Assembly: GCA_005888435.1 (NCBI GenBank)
Contig: VAXO01000068.1
Coordinates: 1-51,926 of the forward strand
Direction of reading: 5' to 3'
DNA length: 51,926 nt
Source: Actinomycetota bacterium
Lineage (GTDB): Bacteria > Actinomycetota > Thermoleophilia > Gaiellales > Gaiellaceae
Of this stretch, positions 11,276 to 19,247 are shown in pieces (position 1 is the stretch's first letter; each line of letters starts with the position of its first letter). The translations under genes were made by a program, and so were the position numbers. A model generated the notes under the pieces. It did no database searches. It was not told the origin of the DNA and worked only from the letters and a program-made list of their open reading frames with translations.

Positions 11276-12595
11276 ATGCTGACCGTTCCGCGCGGCGCAG
11301 CCCTCTACATCGGCGCCCTCGTCGGCCCCGGCCTGCTGCTCGTGCCTGCCCTGGCCGTAGAGGGCGCAGGGCCGGCCTCGATCATCGCGTGGGCGGCGTT
11401 GCTCGTCCTGTCCGCGCCGCTGGCCGTGACATTCGCGGCGCTGGGCGTCCGGCGGCCGGTCGCAGGCGGCGTCTCCGCATACGTGCGCGACGGGCTCGGC
11501 GACACCGCGGCGGCGCTCACTGGCTTTTGGTTTCTCGCGGCAGGCGTCTTCGGCGGCCCCGCCGTGGCGCTGATCGGCGGCTACTACGTCGCCGACCTGA
11601 CAGGCTCGGGCACCGGCTCGGCGGTCGCCGTCGCGTTCGCGACCTACGCCGTCGTCTTCGGCGCGAACGCGTTCGGCCTGCGGCTGTCGTCGGGCTTCCA
11701 GCTCGTGCTGTCGGCCGTGCTCGTCGGGGTCGTCGGCGTCGCGGTCGCGGTCGCACTGCCGGCGCGCGCGACCGACAACTGGGCACCGTTCGCCCCACAC
11801 GGCTGGTGGGCCGTGGGCACCGCCGCGAACATCCTGATGTGGCTGTTCATCGGGTGGGAGGCGATGGCGCAGCTCGCAGGGGAGTTCCGCGATCCGGCGC
11901 GCCAGCTGCCGCGCGCGATGACGCTTGCGTTTGCGGTCATCACCGTGCTGTACGCGGGTCTCGCCGTCGCGACGATCGTGACGAGCGCCGGCGGCTCGCG
12001 CGTGCCGCTAGCGGACCTGATGGCCGTCGGCTTCGGCGGCGCGGGACGTGATGCAACCGCTGTGCTCGCCGTAACCCTGACGATGGGCACGATGAACGTC
12101 TACACCGGCTCCGTCGCAAAGCTCGCGGCGGCGCTCGGGGTCGAGGGAACCCTCCCCCGCTGGATCGGCGGCGACGCGCACCGCAGCATCCCGCGCCGGC
12201 CGCTGCTGGCGCTCGGCGCTCTCGCCGCCGTCTTCCTGGGAGCGCTGGCCTTCGGCTTCAGCAGCACCAGCGACCTGATTCGCGCGTCGTCCGCGTGCTT
12301 CATCGTCGTGTACGTGTTCGCGCTGGCGTCGGCGGTGCGCCTGCTCCGCGGCCGCCTGCGCGCGGCGGCCGCGCTCTCGCTCGTCCTCGTGTGCGTCGTC
12401 GCCGTCTTCTCGTCCGCCTATCTCGTCGTGCCGGCAGGCGCAGCGCTGGTCGTGCTAGGCGTCAGGCTCGCAGGCGCTCGTCGATCCGGTCGAAGAACGC
12501 GCCCCAGCCGCGCTTTGCCCCCTCGTACGCCTCCGGCGGCAGCGGCCCGCGCTGTTCGAACTGCATCTCTGTCCGGCCGTCTCCGAGATCGTTGA
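11276..12595 (+). CDS. APC-superfamily amino acid permease
   Basis: The start at ATG 11276 (MLTVPRGAALYIGALVGPGLLLVPALA) gives 439 residues and excludes the long antisense extension in the track. The N-terminal GALVGPGLLLVPALA is the substrate-binding unwound TM1 of APC transporters; about 12 helices follow, and FIGWEAMAQLAGEFRDPARQLPRAM is the TM6-TM7 family motif. Organisation resembles YjeH-type amino acid exporters, but direction and substrate are inferred only. The last about 45 residues are Arg/Ala/Pro-rich, unconserved in look, and lie over the 3' end of the convergent SRPBCC gene (134-nt overlap). The divergent WYL protein may regulate it. Confidence 0.88.
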   Translation: MLTVPRGAALYIGALVGPGLLLVPALAVEGAGPASIIAWAALLVLSAPLAVTFAALGVRRPVAGGVSAYVRDGLGDTAAALTGFWFLAAGVFGGPAVALIGGYYVADLTGSGTGSAVAVAFATYAVVFGANAFGLRLSSGFQLVLSAVLVGVVGVAVAVALPARATDNWAPFAPHGWWAVGTAANILMWLFIGWEAMAQLAGEFRDPARQLPRAMTLAFAVITVLYAGLAVATIVTSAGGSRVPLADLMAVGFGGAGRDATAVLAVTLTMGTMNVYTGSVAKLAAALGVEGTLPRWIGGDAHRSIPRRPLLALGALAAVFLGALAFGFSSTSDLIRASSACFIVVYVFALASAVRLLRGRLRAAAALSLVLVCVVAVFSSAYLVVPAGAALVVLGVRLAGARRSGRRTRPSRALPPRTPPAAAARAVRTASLSGRLRDR

Positions 12596-12905
12596 GCGCG
12601 ACGGTCACGATCGCGTAGCTGCCTTCCTCCGGCGGCTGGTCGGTCAAAGAGAAGACGAGGCGGGCAGGTTCTTCCACCTCGAGGTACTCACCGTGCCACT
12701 CGATCCGCCGGCGCCCGGGGGCGGCGAACATCGTCAGGCGCCAGGCGCCTCCCGGACGCACCTCCATCGCGACACTGTCGAGCGGAACGTCCGACGTCGT
12801 GCCCCCGAACCAGTCGGCGAAGCGCGCCGGCTCGGTCCACTCCTGCCAGACGCGCTCGCGGGGGGCGTCGAACACCCGCGTGATCTCGATGATCGGATCA
12901 GCCAC
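12462..12905 (-). CDS. SRPBCC/AHSA1-family protein
   Basis: The 147-residue protein begins MADPIIEITRVFDAPRERVWQEWTEPARFADWFGG, the classic start of AHSA1 (activator of Hsp90 ATPase homolog 1-like) proteins. It continues with EVRPGGAWRLTMFAAPG, a hydrophobic-cavity beta sheet, and the C-terminal helix YEGAKRGWGAFFDRIDERL. Members bind hydrophobic ligands; many in actinobacteria accompany ArsR-type regulators, but here the nearest ArsR gene is over 2 kb away. The function is undetermined. Confidence 0.9.
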   Translation of the reverse strand: MADPIIEITRVFDAPRERVWQEWTEPARFADWFGGTTSDVPLDSVAMEVRPGGAWRLTMFAAPGRRRIEWHGEYLEVEEPARLVFSLTDQPPEEGSYAIVTVALNDLGDGRTEMQFEQRGPLPPEAYEGAKRGWGAFFDRIDERLRA

Positions 12906-12929
12906 TACGGAGTGTGCGGTGATGCCTAC

Positions 12930-13571
12930 TCAAGCAGGAAGCTGACGCTGTTGTTCTTTCAATTCGCGGAGGATTTCGCTGTAACTGCCGCGGACTTCAT
13001 GCGGCACGCGCCACAGGTCGATTGTGGCGAACCCGCCAAGGGTGCGAACATGGATGGTCGGCGCGTTGGCGCGGGCGACATCCCGCCCCCATTCGCGCCG
13101 TCGGCCGAAGACGGTGATTCCGGCAATGTCGACGTTGACGCCTTCGGGCACGTAGATGTCTATGTTGCCGAAGCCAACGAGCGCGGTCACGGTCGTTTCC
13201 GAATCGTCGATCTCGGCCTCGCGAAGATCTAGGTCGAGATCCGCGAACAGGGAGACCGCGAACGATCGACGACGAAGCCTCAGCCGACCGCGCCGTTCGA
13301 CATCCCCGAAGAGCGCGGTGGTGATGCGTGTCGGCTTTCTGCGCGAGGCACGCTCCGTCGATGCGTCCGGGAGGCGTTCGCGCGCCTTTACCAGCTCGGC
13401 TCCCGTTCGGGCTTTGTAGGTCGTTTCGACGCGTCCCGAGAACTCGTCGAGGGTCAGCCGTCCAGCGAGAAGATGCTCGCGCAGGGAGACGACCATCTGC
13501 TCCCGCTCGGCATCAGAGATGTGTTCGGATAACTCGCCCAAATTCCACCGCCGCTCTGCCAGGCCGTCCAC
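12930..13571 (-). CDS. DUF1707 protein with LiaF-like C-terminal beta domain
   Basis: A GTG at 13571 (VDGLAERRWNLGELSEHIS) gives 213 residues and leaves 52 bp to the divergent neighbour; the ATG at 13625 in the track would overlap that neighbour's start. Residues about 15-70 are the DUF1707/SHOCT-like helix pair (ISDAEREQMVVSLREHLLAGRLTLDEFSGRVETTYKART). The second half (TALFGDVERRGRLRL to FATIDLW) has repeated short beta strands like the cell-wall-active antibiotic response proteins LiaF/YvqF. No TM helix or signal peptide is visible. A role in envelope stress sensing is inferred by resemblance only. Confidence 0.8.
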   Translation of the reverse strand: MDGLAERRWNLGELSEHISDAEREQMVVSLREHLLAGRLTLDEFSGRVETTYKARTGAELVKARERLPDASTERASRRKPTRITTALFGDVERRGRLRLRRRSFAVSLFADLDLDLREAEIDDSETTVTALVGFGNIDIYVPEGVNVDIAGITVFGRRREWGRDVARANAPTIHVRTLGGFATIDLWRVPHEVRGSYSEILRELKEQQRQLPA

Positions 13572-13623
13572 TCCGGAACTTACCCCGTTACCGCCTGCTA
13601 GGAGAGAGCGACGGGGTAGCGTC

Positions 13624-14835
13624 ATGTCCGTGAACGTTACGGCCGATGCGGCACGGCGCTTCCTCGTCGCGCGGCACTTCCTCGCGCCTGCACGGTCCCT
13701 CGCGGGAGGCCTCGACGGAGTGTTCGAGGTCTTCCGGAAGTTCGGGTCGATCCAGTTCGACCCGATCGCGGTCGCCGGCCGGAACCACGACCTCGTGCTG
13801 CACGCGCGCGTCGCCGACTACGAGCCAGCCTGGTGCGACCTGCTCTACGAACGCCGCGAGATCTTCGAGGCGACCAACAAGGCGATGTCGTTCGTCCCGA
13901 CCAGCGAGTTCCCCTGGTTCCGTCACCTCATGGGCCGCAAGGGGCCCCGGTTCCACGCCGCGGCCCTCGCCGAGAACGCCGCGGTGGCCGAGCACGTGCT
14001 CGAGCGCTTCCGCGCTGGAGGACCGTTGTCCACGCGTGACTTCGAGCGTGAGGACGGAGCGACGAAGGACTGGTTCGGGATGCCGGAGAACGCCGTGCGG
14101 TCGGTGCTGGAGGCGTACACCGTCACGGGCATACTGGGCCTCGCACGGCGTGAGGGCAACCTCCGGTACTACGACCTCCTCGAACGGCTGCTCCCGGCCG
14201 AGCTGCTGGCGCGCGAGGTGCCGGAGCGGGAGCAGCGCCTGCACAAGCTCCTGTCCCGCTACCGCGCCCACGGCTTGCTCGGCGCCGGAGGCGCCGGCGG
14301 CACCTTCGACCGCATCGCCAACCCGCCGGAGCGCAAGGAGCTGCACAAAGAGCTGGTCGAGTCCGGTGCGCTCGTGCCGGTCGACGTCGAGGGCGTGCGC
14401 GGCAAGCGCTTCGTCGTCGCCGAGGAGCTCCCGCTTTTGCAGGCGCCGCCGGAGCCGACGCCGTCCGTCGCGTTCATCGCCCCGTTCGACTCGCTCCTGT
14501 GGGACACCGCGCTGCTCGCGAGCCTGTTCGACTTCGACTACGTGTGGGAGGGCTTCTTCCCGCCGGCGAAGCGCCGCTGGGGGTATTACGTGCTCCCGAT
14601 CTTGTTCGGCGACCGCTTCGTCGGACGGATCGAGCCGCGGATCGACCGTGACCGAGCCCGCGTGGAGGTGCTCGACGTCTGGTGGGAGGTCGGCTTCGCG
14701 CCGCGCCGCGCGGAGGGGTTCGTCGACGCGATGCGCGACGCACTCCGCGCCTACCTGCGCTTCGCGCGTGCGAGCAAGCTCGAATGGCCCTCACACCTCG
14801 GAACGGAGAAACGACTCTTCGCTCCTAGCGGGTAG
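13624..14835 (+). CDS. AlkX/YcaQ-like DNA glycosylase (HTH_42 winged-helix protein)
   Basis: The 403-residue protein starts at ATG 13624 (MSVNVTADAARRFLVARHFL). The block FRKFGSIQFDPIAVAGRNHDLVLHARV contains the QxD motif (Q-F-D) that marks the AlkX/YcaQ branch of this fold; AlkZ proteins carry QxQ. Other family blocks are WFGMPENAVRSVLEAY and the C-terminal FDSLLWDTALLASLFDFDYVWEGFFPPAKRRWGYYVLPILFGDRFVGRIEPR. E. coli YcaQ removes alkylated bases and unhooks interstrand crosslinks, so this is probably a base-excision repair enzyme. It stands alone, convergent with an ArsR gene 5 bp away. Confidence 0.88.
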   Translation: MSVNVTADAARRFLVARHFLAPARSLAGGLDGVFEVFRKFGSIQFDPIAVAGRNHDLVLHARVADYEPAWCDLLYERREIFEATNKAMSFVPTSEFPWFRHLMGRKGPRFHAAALAENAAVAEHVLERFRAGGPLSTRDFEREDGATKDWFGMPENAVRSVLEAYTVTGILGLARREGNLRYYDLLERLLPAELLAREVPEREQRLHKLLSRYRAHGLLGAGGAGGTFDRIANPPERKELHKELVESGALVPVDVEGVRGKRFVVAEELPLLQAPPEPTPSVAFIAPFDSLLWDTALLASLFDFDYVWEGFFPPAKRRWGYYVLPILFGDRFVGRIEPRIDRDRARVEVLDVWWEVGFAPRRAEGFVDAMRDALRAYLRFARASKLEWPSHLGTEKRLFAPSG

Positions 14836-14840
14836 TGTCA

Positions 14841-15149
14841 TCAACGACGCAATCGCCGGTCGAGCTCGTCGAAGCTGTCGTCCCAGAATGACTCGAGCCA
14901 GTCCGCGGCGCGCTCGAGCGGACGGCTCCGCAGCCTCGACGGTCGCAGCTGCGCGTCGCGGCGCCGCACGACGAGCCCGGCCTCCTCTAGCACGCGGAGA
15001 TGCTTCGAGATCGCCTGCAGGGTGACCGGGAAGGGCTCGGCGAGCTGGGTCACCGTCGCATCGCCGCGCGCGAGCCGGCGCAGCATCGCGCGGCGCGTCG
15101 GGTCGGCGAGCGCCGCGAACGTCCTCGTCAGCTGGTCGTTGCTATTCAA
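14841..15149 (-). CDS. ArsR-family transcriptional regulator
   Basis: A TTG at 15149 (LNSNDQLTRTFAALADPTRRAML) gives 102 residues. The track ATG at 15203 lies inside the divergent reductase and beyond the promoter, so it is rejected. The winged helix is complete: ALADPTRRAMLRRLARGDATVTQLAEPFPVTLQAISKHLRVLEEAGLVVRRRDAQ. No metal-binding Cys motif is present, as in the ArsR subgroup that pairs with RibD-like or AHSA1 proteins. The start sits inside a 22-bp palindrome shared with the reductase gene, so the pair is probably autoregulated. Confidence 0.9.
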   Translation of the reverse strand: MNSNDQLTRTFAALADPTRRAMLRRLARGDATVTQLAEPFPVTLQAISKHLRVLEEAGLVVRRRDAQLRPSRLRSRPLERAADWLESFWDDSFDELDRRLRR

Positions 15150-15168
15150 CCTCTGAGTTGAATATACT
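15143..15168. promoter_or_regulatory. Divergent overlapping promoters with ArsR operator
   Basis: The inverted repeat TATTCAAC-N6-GTTGAATA (15143-15164, 8-nt arms) spans the ArsR start. On the + strand a TATACT -10 box (15163-15168), with TTGCTA 18 nt upstream, lies 6 nt before the GTG of the reductase. On the - strand TATATT (15166-15161) lies 11 nt before the TTG of arsR. The two -10 boxes share bases and the repeat covers both, so one bound dimer could switch off both genes. Confidence 0.75.
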
Positions 15169-15174
15169 CGCGGC

Positions 15175-15735
15175 GTGGGACGGATCGTGGTCACGGAGTT
15201 CATCTCGCTCGACGGTGTGGTCGAAGGTCCCGGGGGCGGCGAAGACTACAAACACGTCGGCTGGACGTTCGAGTTCGACCGCGGCGACGAGGGCAACAAG
15301 TTCAAGCTCGACGAGCTCGTCGAAGCCGAAGCCCAGCTCCTGGGCCGCAGGACGTACGAGGGGTTCGCGGCGGCATGGCCCGAACGCACCGACGAGTTTG
15401 GCTTCGCCGACAAGATGAACTCGATGCCGAAGTACGTGGTATCGACGACCCTGCAGAATGCCGAGTGGACGAACACCACGATCCTCAGAAGCCTCGACGA
15501 CGTCGCGAAGGCGAGGAACGACGTCGACGGCGTCATGCTCGTCGCCGGCAGTCCACAGCTCGTCCAGGGCCTGCTCGAGCACGATCTGGTCGACGAGCTG
15601 CGGCTGATGGTCTTTCCTGTCGTGCTCGGAACGGGCAAGCGGCTCTGGGGCGAGACGTCGGACAAGAAAGAGTTCAAGCTCGCCGACTCGAAGACCGTCG
15701 GCGAAGGAATCGCGATCCTGACGTTCCGGCGCTGA
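15175..15735 (+). CDS. RibD C-terminal/dihydrofolate reductase-like protein
   Basis: The 186-residue protein starts at GTG 15175 (read as Met; GRIVVTEFISLDGVVEGPGG). The start block and LLGRRTYEGFAAAWPERTDEFGFADKMNSMPKYVVSTTL, MLVAGSPQLVQGLLEHDLVDELRLMVFPVVLGTGKRLW are family-typical for the RibD_C NADPH-dependent reductase fold. The exact substrate of these YwjB-like proteins is unknown. With a -10 box 6 nt before the start the message is probably leaderless. It forms a divergent pair with arsR; ArsR-RibD_C pairs recur in actinobacteria. Confidence 0.9.
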   Translation: MGRIVVTEFISLDGVVEGPGGGEDYKHVGWTFEFDRGDEGNKFKLDELVEAEAQLLGRRTYEGFAAAWPERTDEFGFADKMNSMPKYVVSTTLQNAEWTNTTILRSLDDVAKARNDVDGVMLVAGSPQLVQGLLEHDLVDELRLMVFPVVLGTGKRLWGETSDKKEFKLADSKTVGEGIAILTFRR

Positions 15736-15739
15736 AGTC

Positions 15740-15766
15740 GGGGTCCTACCCTCCGGGTCAGACCCC
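15740..15766. repeat. Paired palindromic element (copy B, left half degenerate)
   Basis: GGGGTCCTACCC-TCC-GGGTCAGACCCC has the same 12-3-12 architecture as the copies at 7686 and 48307, with two mismatches in the left half. It begins 5 nt after the stop codon of the reductase, so a transcript-ending or 3'-stabilising hairpin is possible. Confidence 0.7.
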
Positions 15767-15796
15767 GATCTAAGTACGCCGCGTTGCGGTGGGCGC

Positions 15797-15815
15797 GCGC
15801 AGGCAGAGCCTGCGC
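15797..15815. terminator. Short GC hairpin between convergent genes
   Basis: GCGCAGGC-AGA-GCCTGCGC is a perfect 8-bp stem with a 3-nt loop, 1 nt before the stop of the convergent VOC gene. There is no T tract on either side. It may act as a bidirectional end for the reductase and VOC genes. Confidence 0.5.
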
Positions 15816-15816
15816 A

Positions 15817-16284
15817 CTAGGCGGCCGCGTTTTCTAGGTCCTCAATTACGAGCTTCTTCATCCCCATCATCGCCTGCATGACGCGCTGAGACTTCTCGGC
15901 GTCCGGCTGCTGCAGCAGACGTGGCAGCGCCTTCGGAACGACCTGCCACGGCACGCCGAACCTGTCCTTCAGCCAGCCGCACGGGCCTTCCTCCCCGCCG
16001 TCGGTCAGCTGCTCCCAGTAGCGGTCGACCTCTTCCTGGCTCTCGCACATGATCTGGAACGAGATCGCCTGATTGAACGTGTACTCCGGCCCGCCGTTCA
16101 GGGCGACGAACTCCTGTCCCATCAGCTCGAATCCGACCGTCATCACGGTGCCTTCCTCACGCGGGCCGGCTGAGCCGTAGCGCGTGATCTCGCCGAGCTT
16201 CGAGTCGGGGAAGATCGAGGAGTAAAACCTCGCGGCGTCCTCGCCCTCGGTATCGAACCACAGGCACGTCACGAGTTTGTCCAT
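15817..16284 (-). CDS. VOC-superfamily protein (PhnB/3-demethylubiquinone-9 methyltransferase-like)
   Basis: The chosen start is MDKLVTCLWFDTEGEDAARFYSSIF at 16284, about 10 nt after AAAGGA; the upstream ATG at 16320 has a poorly spaced site. The 155 residues include FPDSKLGEITRYG, TVGFELMGQEFVALNGGPEYTFNQAISF and YWEQLTDGGEEGPCGWLKDRFGVPWQVVP, the conserved pattern of the 3-dmu-9_3-mt/PhnB fold (vicinal oxygen chelate). Such proteins are poorly characterised despite their names; no methyltransferase motif is present. It probably binds a small hydrophobic ligand. Confidence 0.9.
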   Translation of the reverse strand: MDKLVTCLWFDTEGEDAARFYSSIFPDSKLGEITRYGSAGPREEGTVMTVGFELMGQEFVALNGGPEYTFNQAISFQIMCESQEEVDRYWEQLTDGGEEGPCGWLKDRFGVPWQVVPKALPRLLQQPDAEKSQRVMQAMMGMKKLVIEDLENAAA

Positions 16285-16362
16285 GGTCTGGCCGTCCTTT
16301 CTCTGTGCTGACAGATCCATTCTCCTAGACGGCCGCCGTGCCGCAAATTCATCGCCGCGACG

Positions 16363-17586
16363 CTAGGACGTGCGCTGGACCGCCGACCGCGTCCCCCAGG
16401 AGTTGTCCGTGAGGGTCGAGAGCGCGCGAATCCTCAGCGGCACGAGCAGGGCCGCGTGCATGAAGCCGTAGAGCACGAAGAGCAGGAAGGAGAGGCGCCG
16501 TGTGCGGTACATCGCGTAACAGCAGCGCACGAGCGCCATGAACGTGATCGCCATGACGTAGTGCACGAGGTGCCAGGGATCGACCAGCACCGCGAAGAGA
16601 AGTGAGCTGGTGATCGCCAAAGTCAGGAGGAGCGGCAGCAGCGTCTGGACGACCAGCTCGAACACCATGTACGGCGAGCGGCCAAGCAGGTACGGCAGCG
16701 TCCACAGCAGCTCCCGGTAGAAACTCTTGTTCCAGCGCAGCTGCTGCTTGAGGTAGCCACGAAGCGATTCCGGCGCGTTGGTTATGGCCGTCGCGTGCGG
16801 CGCGAAGATCGTGTCGAAGCCGGAGGCCAGCACGAGATTCGTCAGATGGCGGTCGTCTCCGTACGTGCAGGAGATGCCCTTGAACGTCTGGCTGACGTAG
16901 TCCGGCCAGCAGCGCGCCAGCATCTGACGGCGATACGCAGCAAGCGGCCCGGAACAGCAGAGCACGGTGCGGAAGCAGCTCTGAGCGGCGCGCTCCTGGT
17001 TGAAGGCGATCCAGTAACGCATGCCGATCAGGCGCGTGAGGATATTCGTCCGCCAGTTGGTGACGCCGACGTCGCCGGTGACGCCGCCGATCTTCGGGTC
17101 GGCAAAGGGCAGCACGATCTCGCGTACGCCGTCAGGTGCGACGATCGTGTCGGAGTCGATCGTGACGAGGATCTCACCGTGGCAGAGCCCGAAGGCCGCA
17201 TCCTGGGCATGGCGCTTGCCGCGGTTGCGCTCGGGCAAGAGGATCGTCCAGCCGGGCAGCGCGCCGTACTCGCGGTAGATCGGAAGCACCTCGTCGCGAT
17301 TGGGCGAGCAGTCGTCGACGATGTACACGCGGACCTCGCCCTCGTACTCCTGTCCGAGCAGCGAGTCGAAGCACGCCTTGAGACTCTTCGCCTCCTCGTT
17401 GTAGGCGGCGATCAGGATGTCGACGGAAGGTGCGAAGTTGCCGCCGCGCCGTTCACGCTGCGAGCGGCGATGATGTCGGTGCGCAAAGAACGTCTGCAAC
17501 AGGAAGTGGGTGATCACGACGACGGCGTAGGCCGCGAACGTGACGCGGAGGACGTGCAGGAGCAGCTGCGCCGCGAGCGAGCTCAC
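16363..17586 (-). CDS. Membrane glycosyltransferase family 2, hyaluronan/chitin-synthase-like, exosortase-associated
   Basis: The GTG at 17586 overlaps the exosortase stop (GTGA) and gives 407 residues. An N-terminal TM helix (VLRVTFAAYAVVVITHFLLQ) precedes the GT-A domain: DILIAAYNEE, VDDCS (about 90-94), the DxD-type IDSDT (about 143-147), the acceptor-site GDDRHLTN and QLRWNKSF (QxxRW) at about 258. Three or four C-terminal TM helices follow. This is the layout of processive synthases such as HasA/NodC that extrude a polysaccharide. It is last in a cassette with an exosortase and a secreted protein, so it may make the glycan or lipid-linked sugar to which that protein is attached. A GT2 also accompanies XrtG in Firmicutes. 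Confidence 0.9.
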   Translation of the reverse strand: MSSLAAQLLLHVLRVTFAAYAVVVITHFLLQTFFAHRHHRRSQRERRGGNFAPSVDILIAAYNEEAKSLKACFDSLLGQEYEGEVRVYIVDDCSPNRDEVLPIYREYGALPGWTILLPERNRGKRHAQDAAFGLCHGEILVTIDSDTIVAPDGVREIVLPFADPKIGGVTGDVGVTNWRTNILTRLIGMRYWIAFNQERAAQSCFRTVLCCSGPLAAYRRQMLARCWPDYVSQTFKGISCTYGDDRHLTNLVLASGFDTIFAPHATAITNAPESLRGYLKQQLRWNKSFYRELLWTLPYLLGRSPYMVFELVVQTLLPLLLTLAITSSLLFAVLVDPWHLVHYVMAITFMALVRCCYAMYRTRRLSFLLFVLYGFMHAALLVPLRIRALSTLTDNSWGTRSAVQRTS

Positions 17587-19244
17587 GCTCTGTTCACCCG
17601 GACGGACACCATCTGCGTCGCGAGCGCGACGAGCGCACGGGAGAGCGGACGGTTCGGGTCCTCGTCGGGGGCCCGGACATTCAGATAGCCGAGCACGTGA
17701 CGTCGCAGCCACGCCGACGGCGCGTGCGCGGGCGCCCCGGGCCGCGAGAGCGTGGACGCCAGCAGCACGACACGTTCGTGCTCGACCTTGCCCCGGCGGA
17801 GCACGGGCCACTCCCACGCAACGGCGTGCCAGACGGCGTCCTTTGTCTCGTAGACGAAGACGCGCCCTGTCACCCCGTGACCGAGGTCGACGTGGAGCGA
17901 CGTCCGCACGTCGAAGCCGTGGAAGGCGTAGCAGTGCGCGAGCGAGTACGCGTCTAACGCCCCGAGATCGGGGCTCAGGACGGCGTCCGTCCAGACGGTG
18001 AAGCGTCCGCGCTCGGCCGCTGCACCCGTGGGGCGAAGGCGGTAACGGATCCACGTCGAGTGCGCGCCGTAGTACGGCGCCGCCCAGCCGATCCGCGCGA
18101 GCCGGCGCACCCTCCACCCCGGCCCGGCCGAGGGACGGTCGACGAACGCGGCGACGGCGGGCCGGCCATTCTCGTCCAGCCCCTTGGCCGCCACTCCGAG
18201 CTGTCCATCGGCGAGCGCGACCGCAAAGGATGCCGCGGCGACCACTACGAAGCGGACGGCGAAGCGACCGGGCGTCGCTTGCTGGGCGGGCGGCGCCGTC
18301 CGCGCGAGCGGCGAGTCGACGAGCTCGAGATCGTGCTCGTCGAAGTGGCGCCGATGCAGCCCAAAGCGCGGCAGCAGCCGAACGAGCACGACGAATGCAA
18401 CGTTCAGGGTGAGGATGCCCGCTATCGGGTGGAGTAGGTCGAAGGCAGCGTGCTCGCCGAGCGCGCGCGCTGTCAGCAGCACAACCACGATTCGCACGAC
18501 ATTCAGCGCCCAGACGAGGCACGCGCCGAAGAGCAGCCACACAAGCCGTCGCACGATCCGGCCGCGAACGAGCCAGAGCGCTGCGAGACCGACGACGCCG
18601 AAGCCGACGAGGCCGTTCACGCCCGAGCATGCGCTCGCCACGCTAACGACGATCTGGCCGCCCGCGTGCGAGACGACGTAGCGCGAGCCGCCGGAGCCGC
18701 CGACGGGAGCGGCGGCCTGGGTGAGGGCGGCCATATGTTCCACGGCCCACGCGGTGGACTGCGTGAAGGAGGACAACGCGTGCTCGAGGACGGCGTCGTA
18801 TGGCAGCGGCCAGGCGAGCAGGAGGAAGAGCACGGGGAAACCGAGGGGAATCAGCGCGCGCGATCCGAAGAGCAGGACGACGACCGCGGCAGCGAAGAGC
18901 GGCAGCGTCAGCAGGTCGAGGCGCATCGCCCAGAAGTACTTCGACCAGAGCGTGGGGCCTGCCGCCACCAGGCCGAGCGCAAGCGTGAGGAGCACGCCTG
19001 CGAGGACGTAGTCGAAGCGCCCGAGCCGCAGGAAGGCGACGAACCTGTGCCTGCGCAGCGCCGCGTAGAGCAGCGCCGCCGCGATCGGCGGCACGAGGAC
19101 GAGGTCCGCAAGCGGCGTGTCGTAGCGCCAGCTTGCCGCGAGCGTGCCGAAGGAGAAGTGGTAGGCGAGCCCGACGGCGGCGATCGCCGCCGCAAGGCGC
19201 AGGCCCGCCGGAACGGGCCCGGCGAGGTCGTCGCCTCGGCGCAT
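17583..19244 (-). CDS. Exosortase/archaeosortase-family transpeptidase with long C-terminal domain
   Basis: The 553-residue protein has about eight TM helices in residues 15-300. The family triad is visible in order: Cys206 in SVASACSGVNGLVGF, Arg251 in ALNVVRIVVVLL and His272 in FDLLHPIAGILTL. Exosortases cleave a C-terminal tripartite signal of secreted proteins and probably transfer them to a surface anchor. After a last TM (about residues 325-345) a C-terminal region of about 200 residues (WAAPYYGAHSTWIRYRLR, YSLAHCYAFHGFDVRTS, VWHAVAWEWPVLRRGKVEHERVVLLAS) occupies the place that EpsI-like domains take in other exosortase fusions, but I cannot confirm homology. The ATG lies 3 nt after the shifted-frame stop of the upstream secreted protein, and its stop overlaps the GT2 start. 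Confidence 0.87.
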   Translation of the reverse strand: MRRGDDLAGPVPAGLRLAAAIAAVGLAYHFSFGTLAASWRYDTPLADLVLVPPIAAALLYAALRRHRFVAFLRLGRFDYVLAGVLLTLALGLVAAGPTLWSKYFWAMRLDLLTLPLFAAAVVVLLFGSRALIPLGFPVLFLLLAWPLPYDAVLEHALSSFTQSTAWAVEHMAALTQAAAPVGGSGGSRYVVSHAGGQIVVSVASACSGVNGLVGFGVVGLAALWLVRGRIVRRLVWLLFGACLVWALNVVRIVVVLLTARALGEHAAFDLLHPIAGILTLNVAFVVLVRLLPRFGLHRRHFDEHDLELVDSPLARTAPPAQQATPGRFAVRFVVVAAASFAVALADGQLGVAAKGLDENGRPAVAAFVDRPSAGPGWRVRRLARIGWAAPYYGAHSTWIRYRLRPTGAAAERGRFTVWTDAVLSPDLGALDAYSLAHCYAFHGFDVRTSLHVDLGHGVTGRVFVYETKDAVWHAVAWEWPVLRRGKVEHERVVLLASTLSRPGAPAHAPSAWLRRHVLGYLNVRAPDEDPNRPLSRALVALATQMVSVRVNRA

Positions 19245-19247
19245 CGG

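Noticed and set aside
12462-12595. The APC permease C-terminal tail as evidence for a misplaced stop or frameshift
   Set aside because: The frame simply has no stop until 12595; all membrane helices are complete before the tail, so an unconserved extension is the simpler explanation.
18908-19247. Cys/Arg-rich C-terminal extension of the secreted protein in the annotated frame
   Set aside because: It overlaps the exosortase gene and looks like out-of-frame translation; the shifted frame ends cleanly before the exosortase start.
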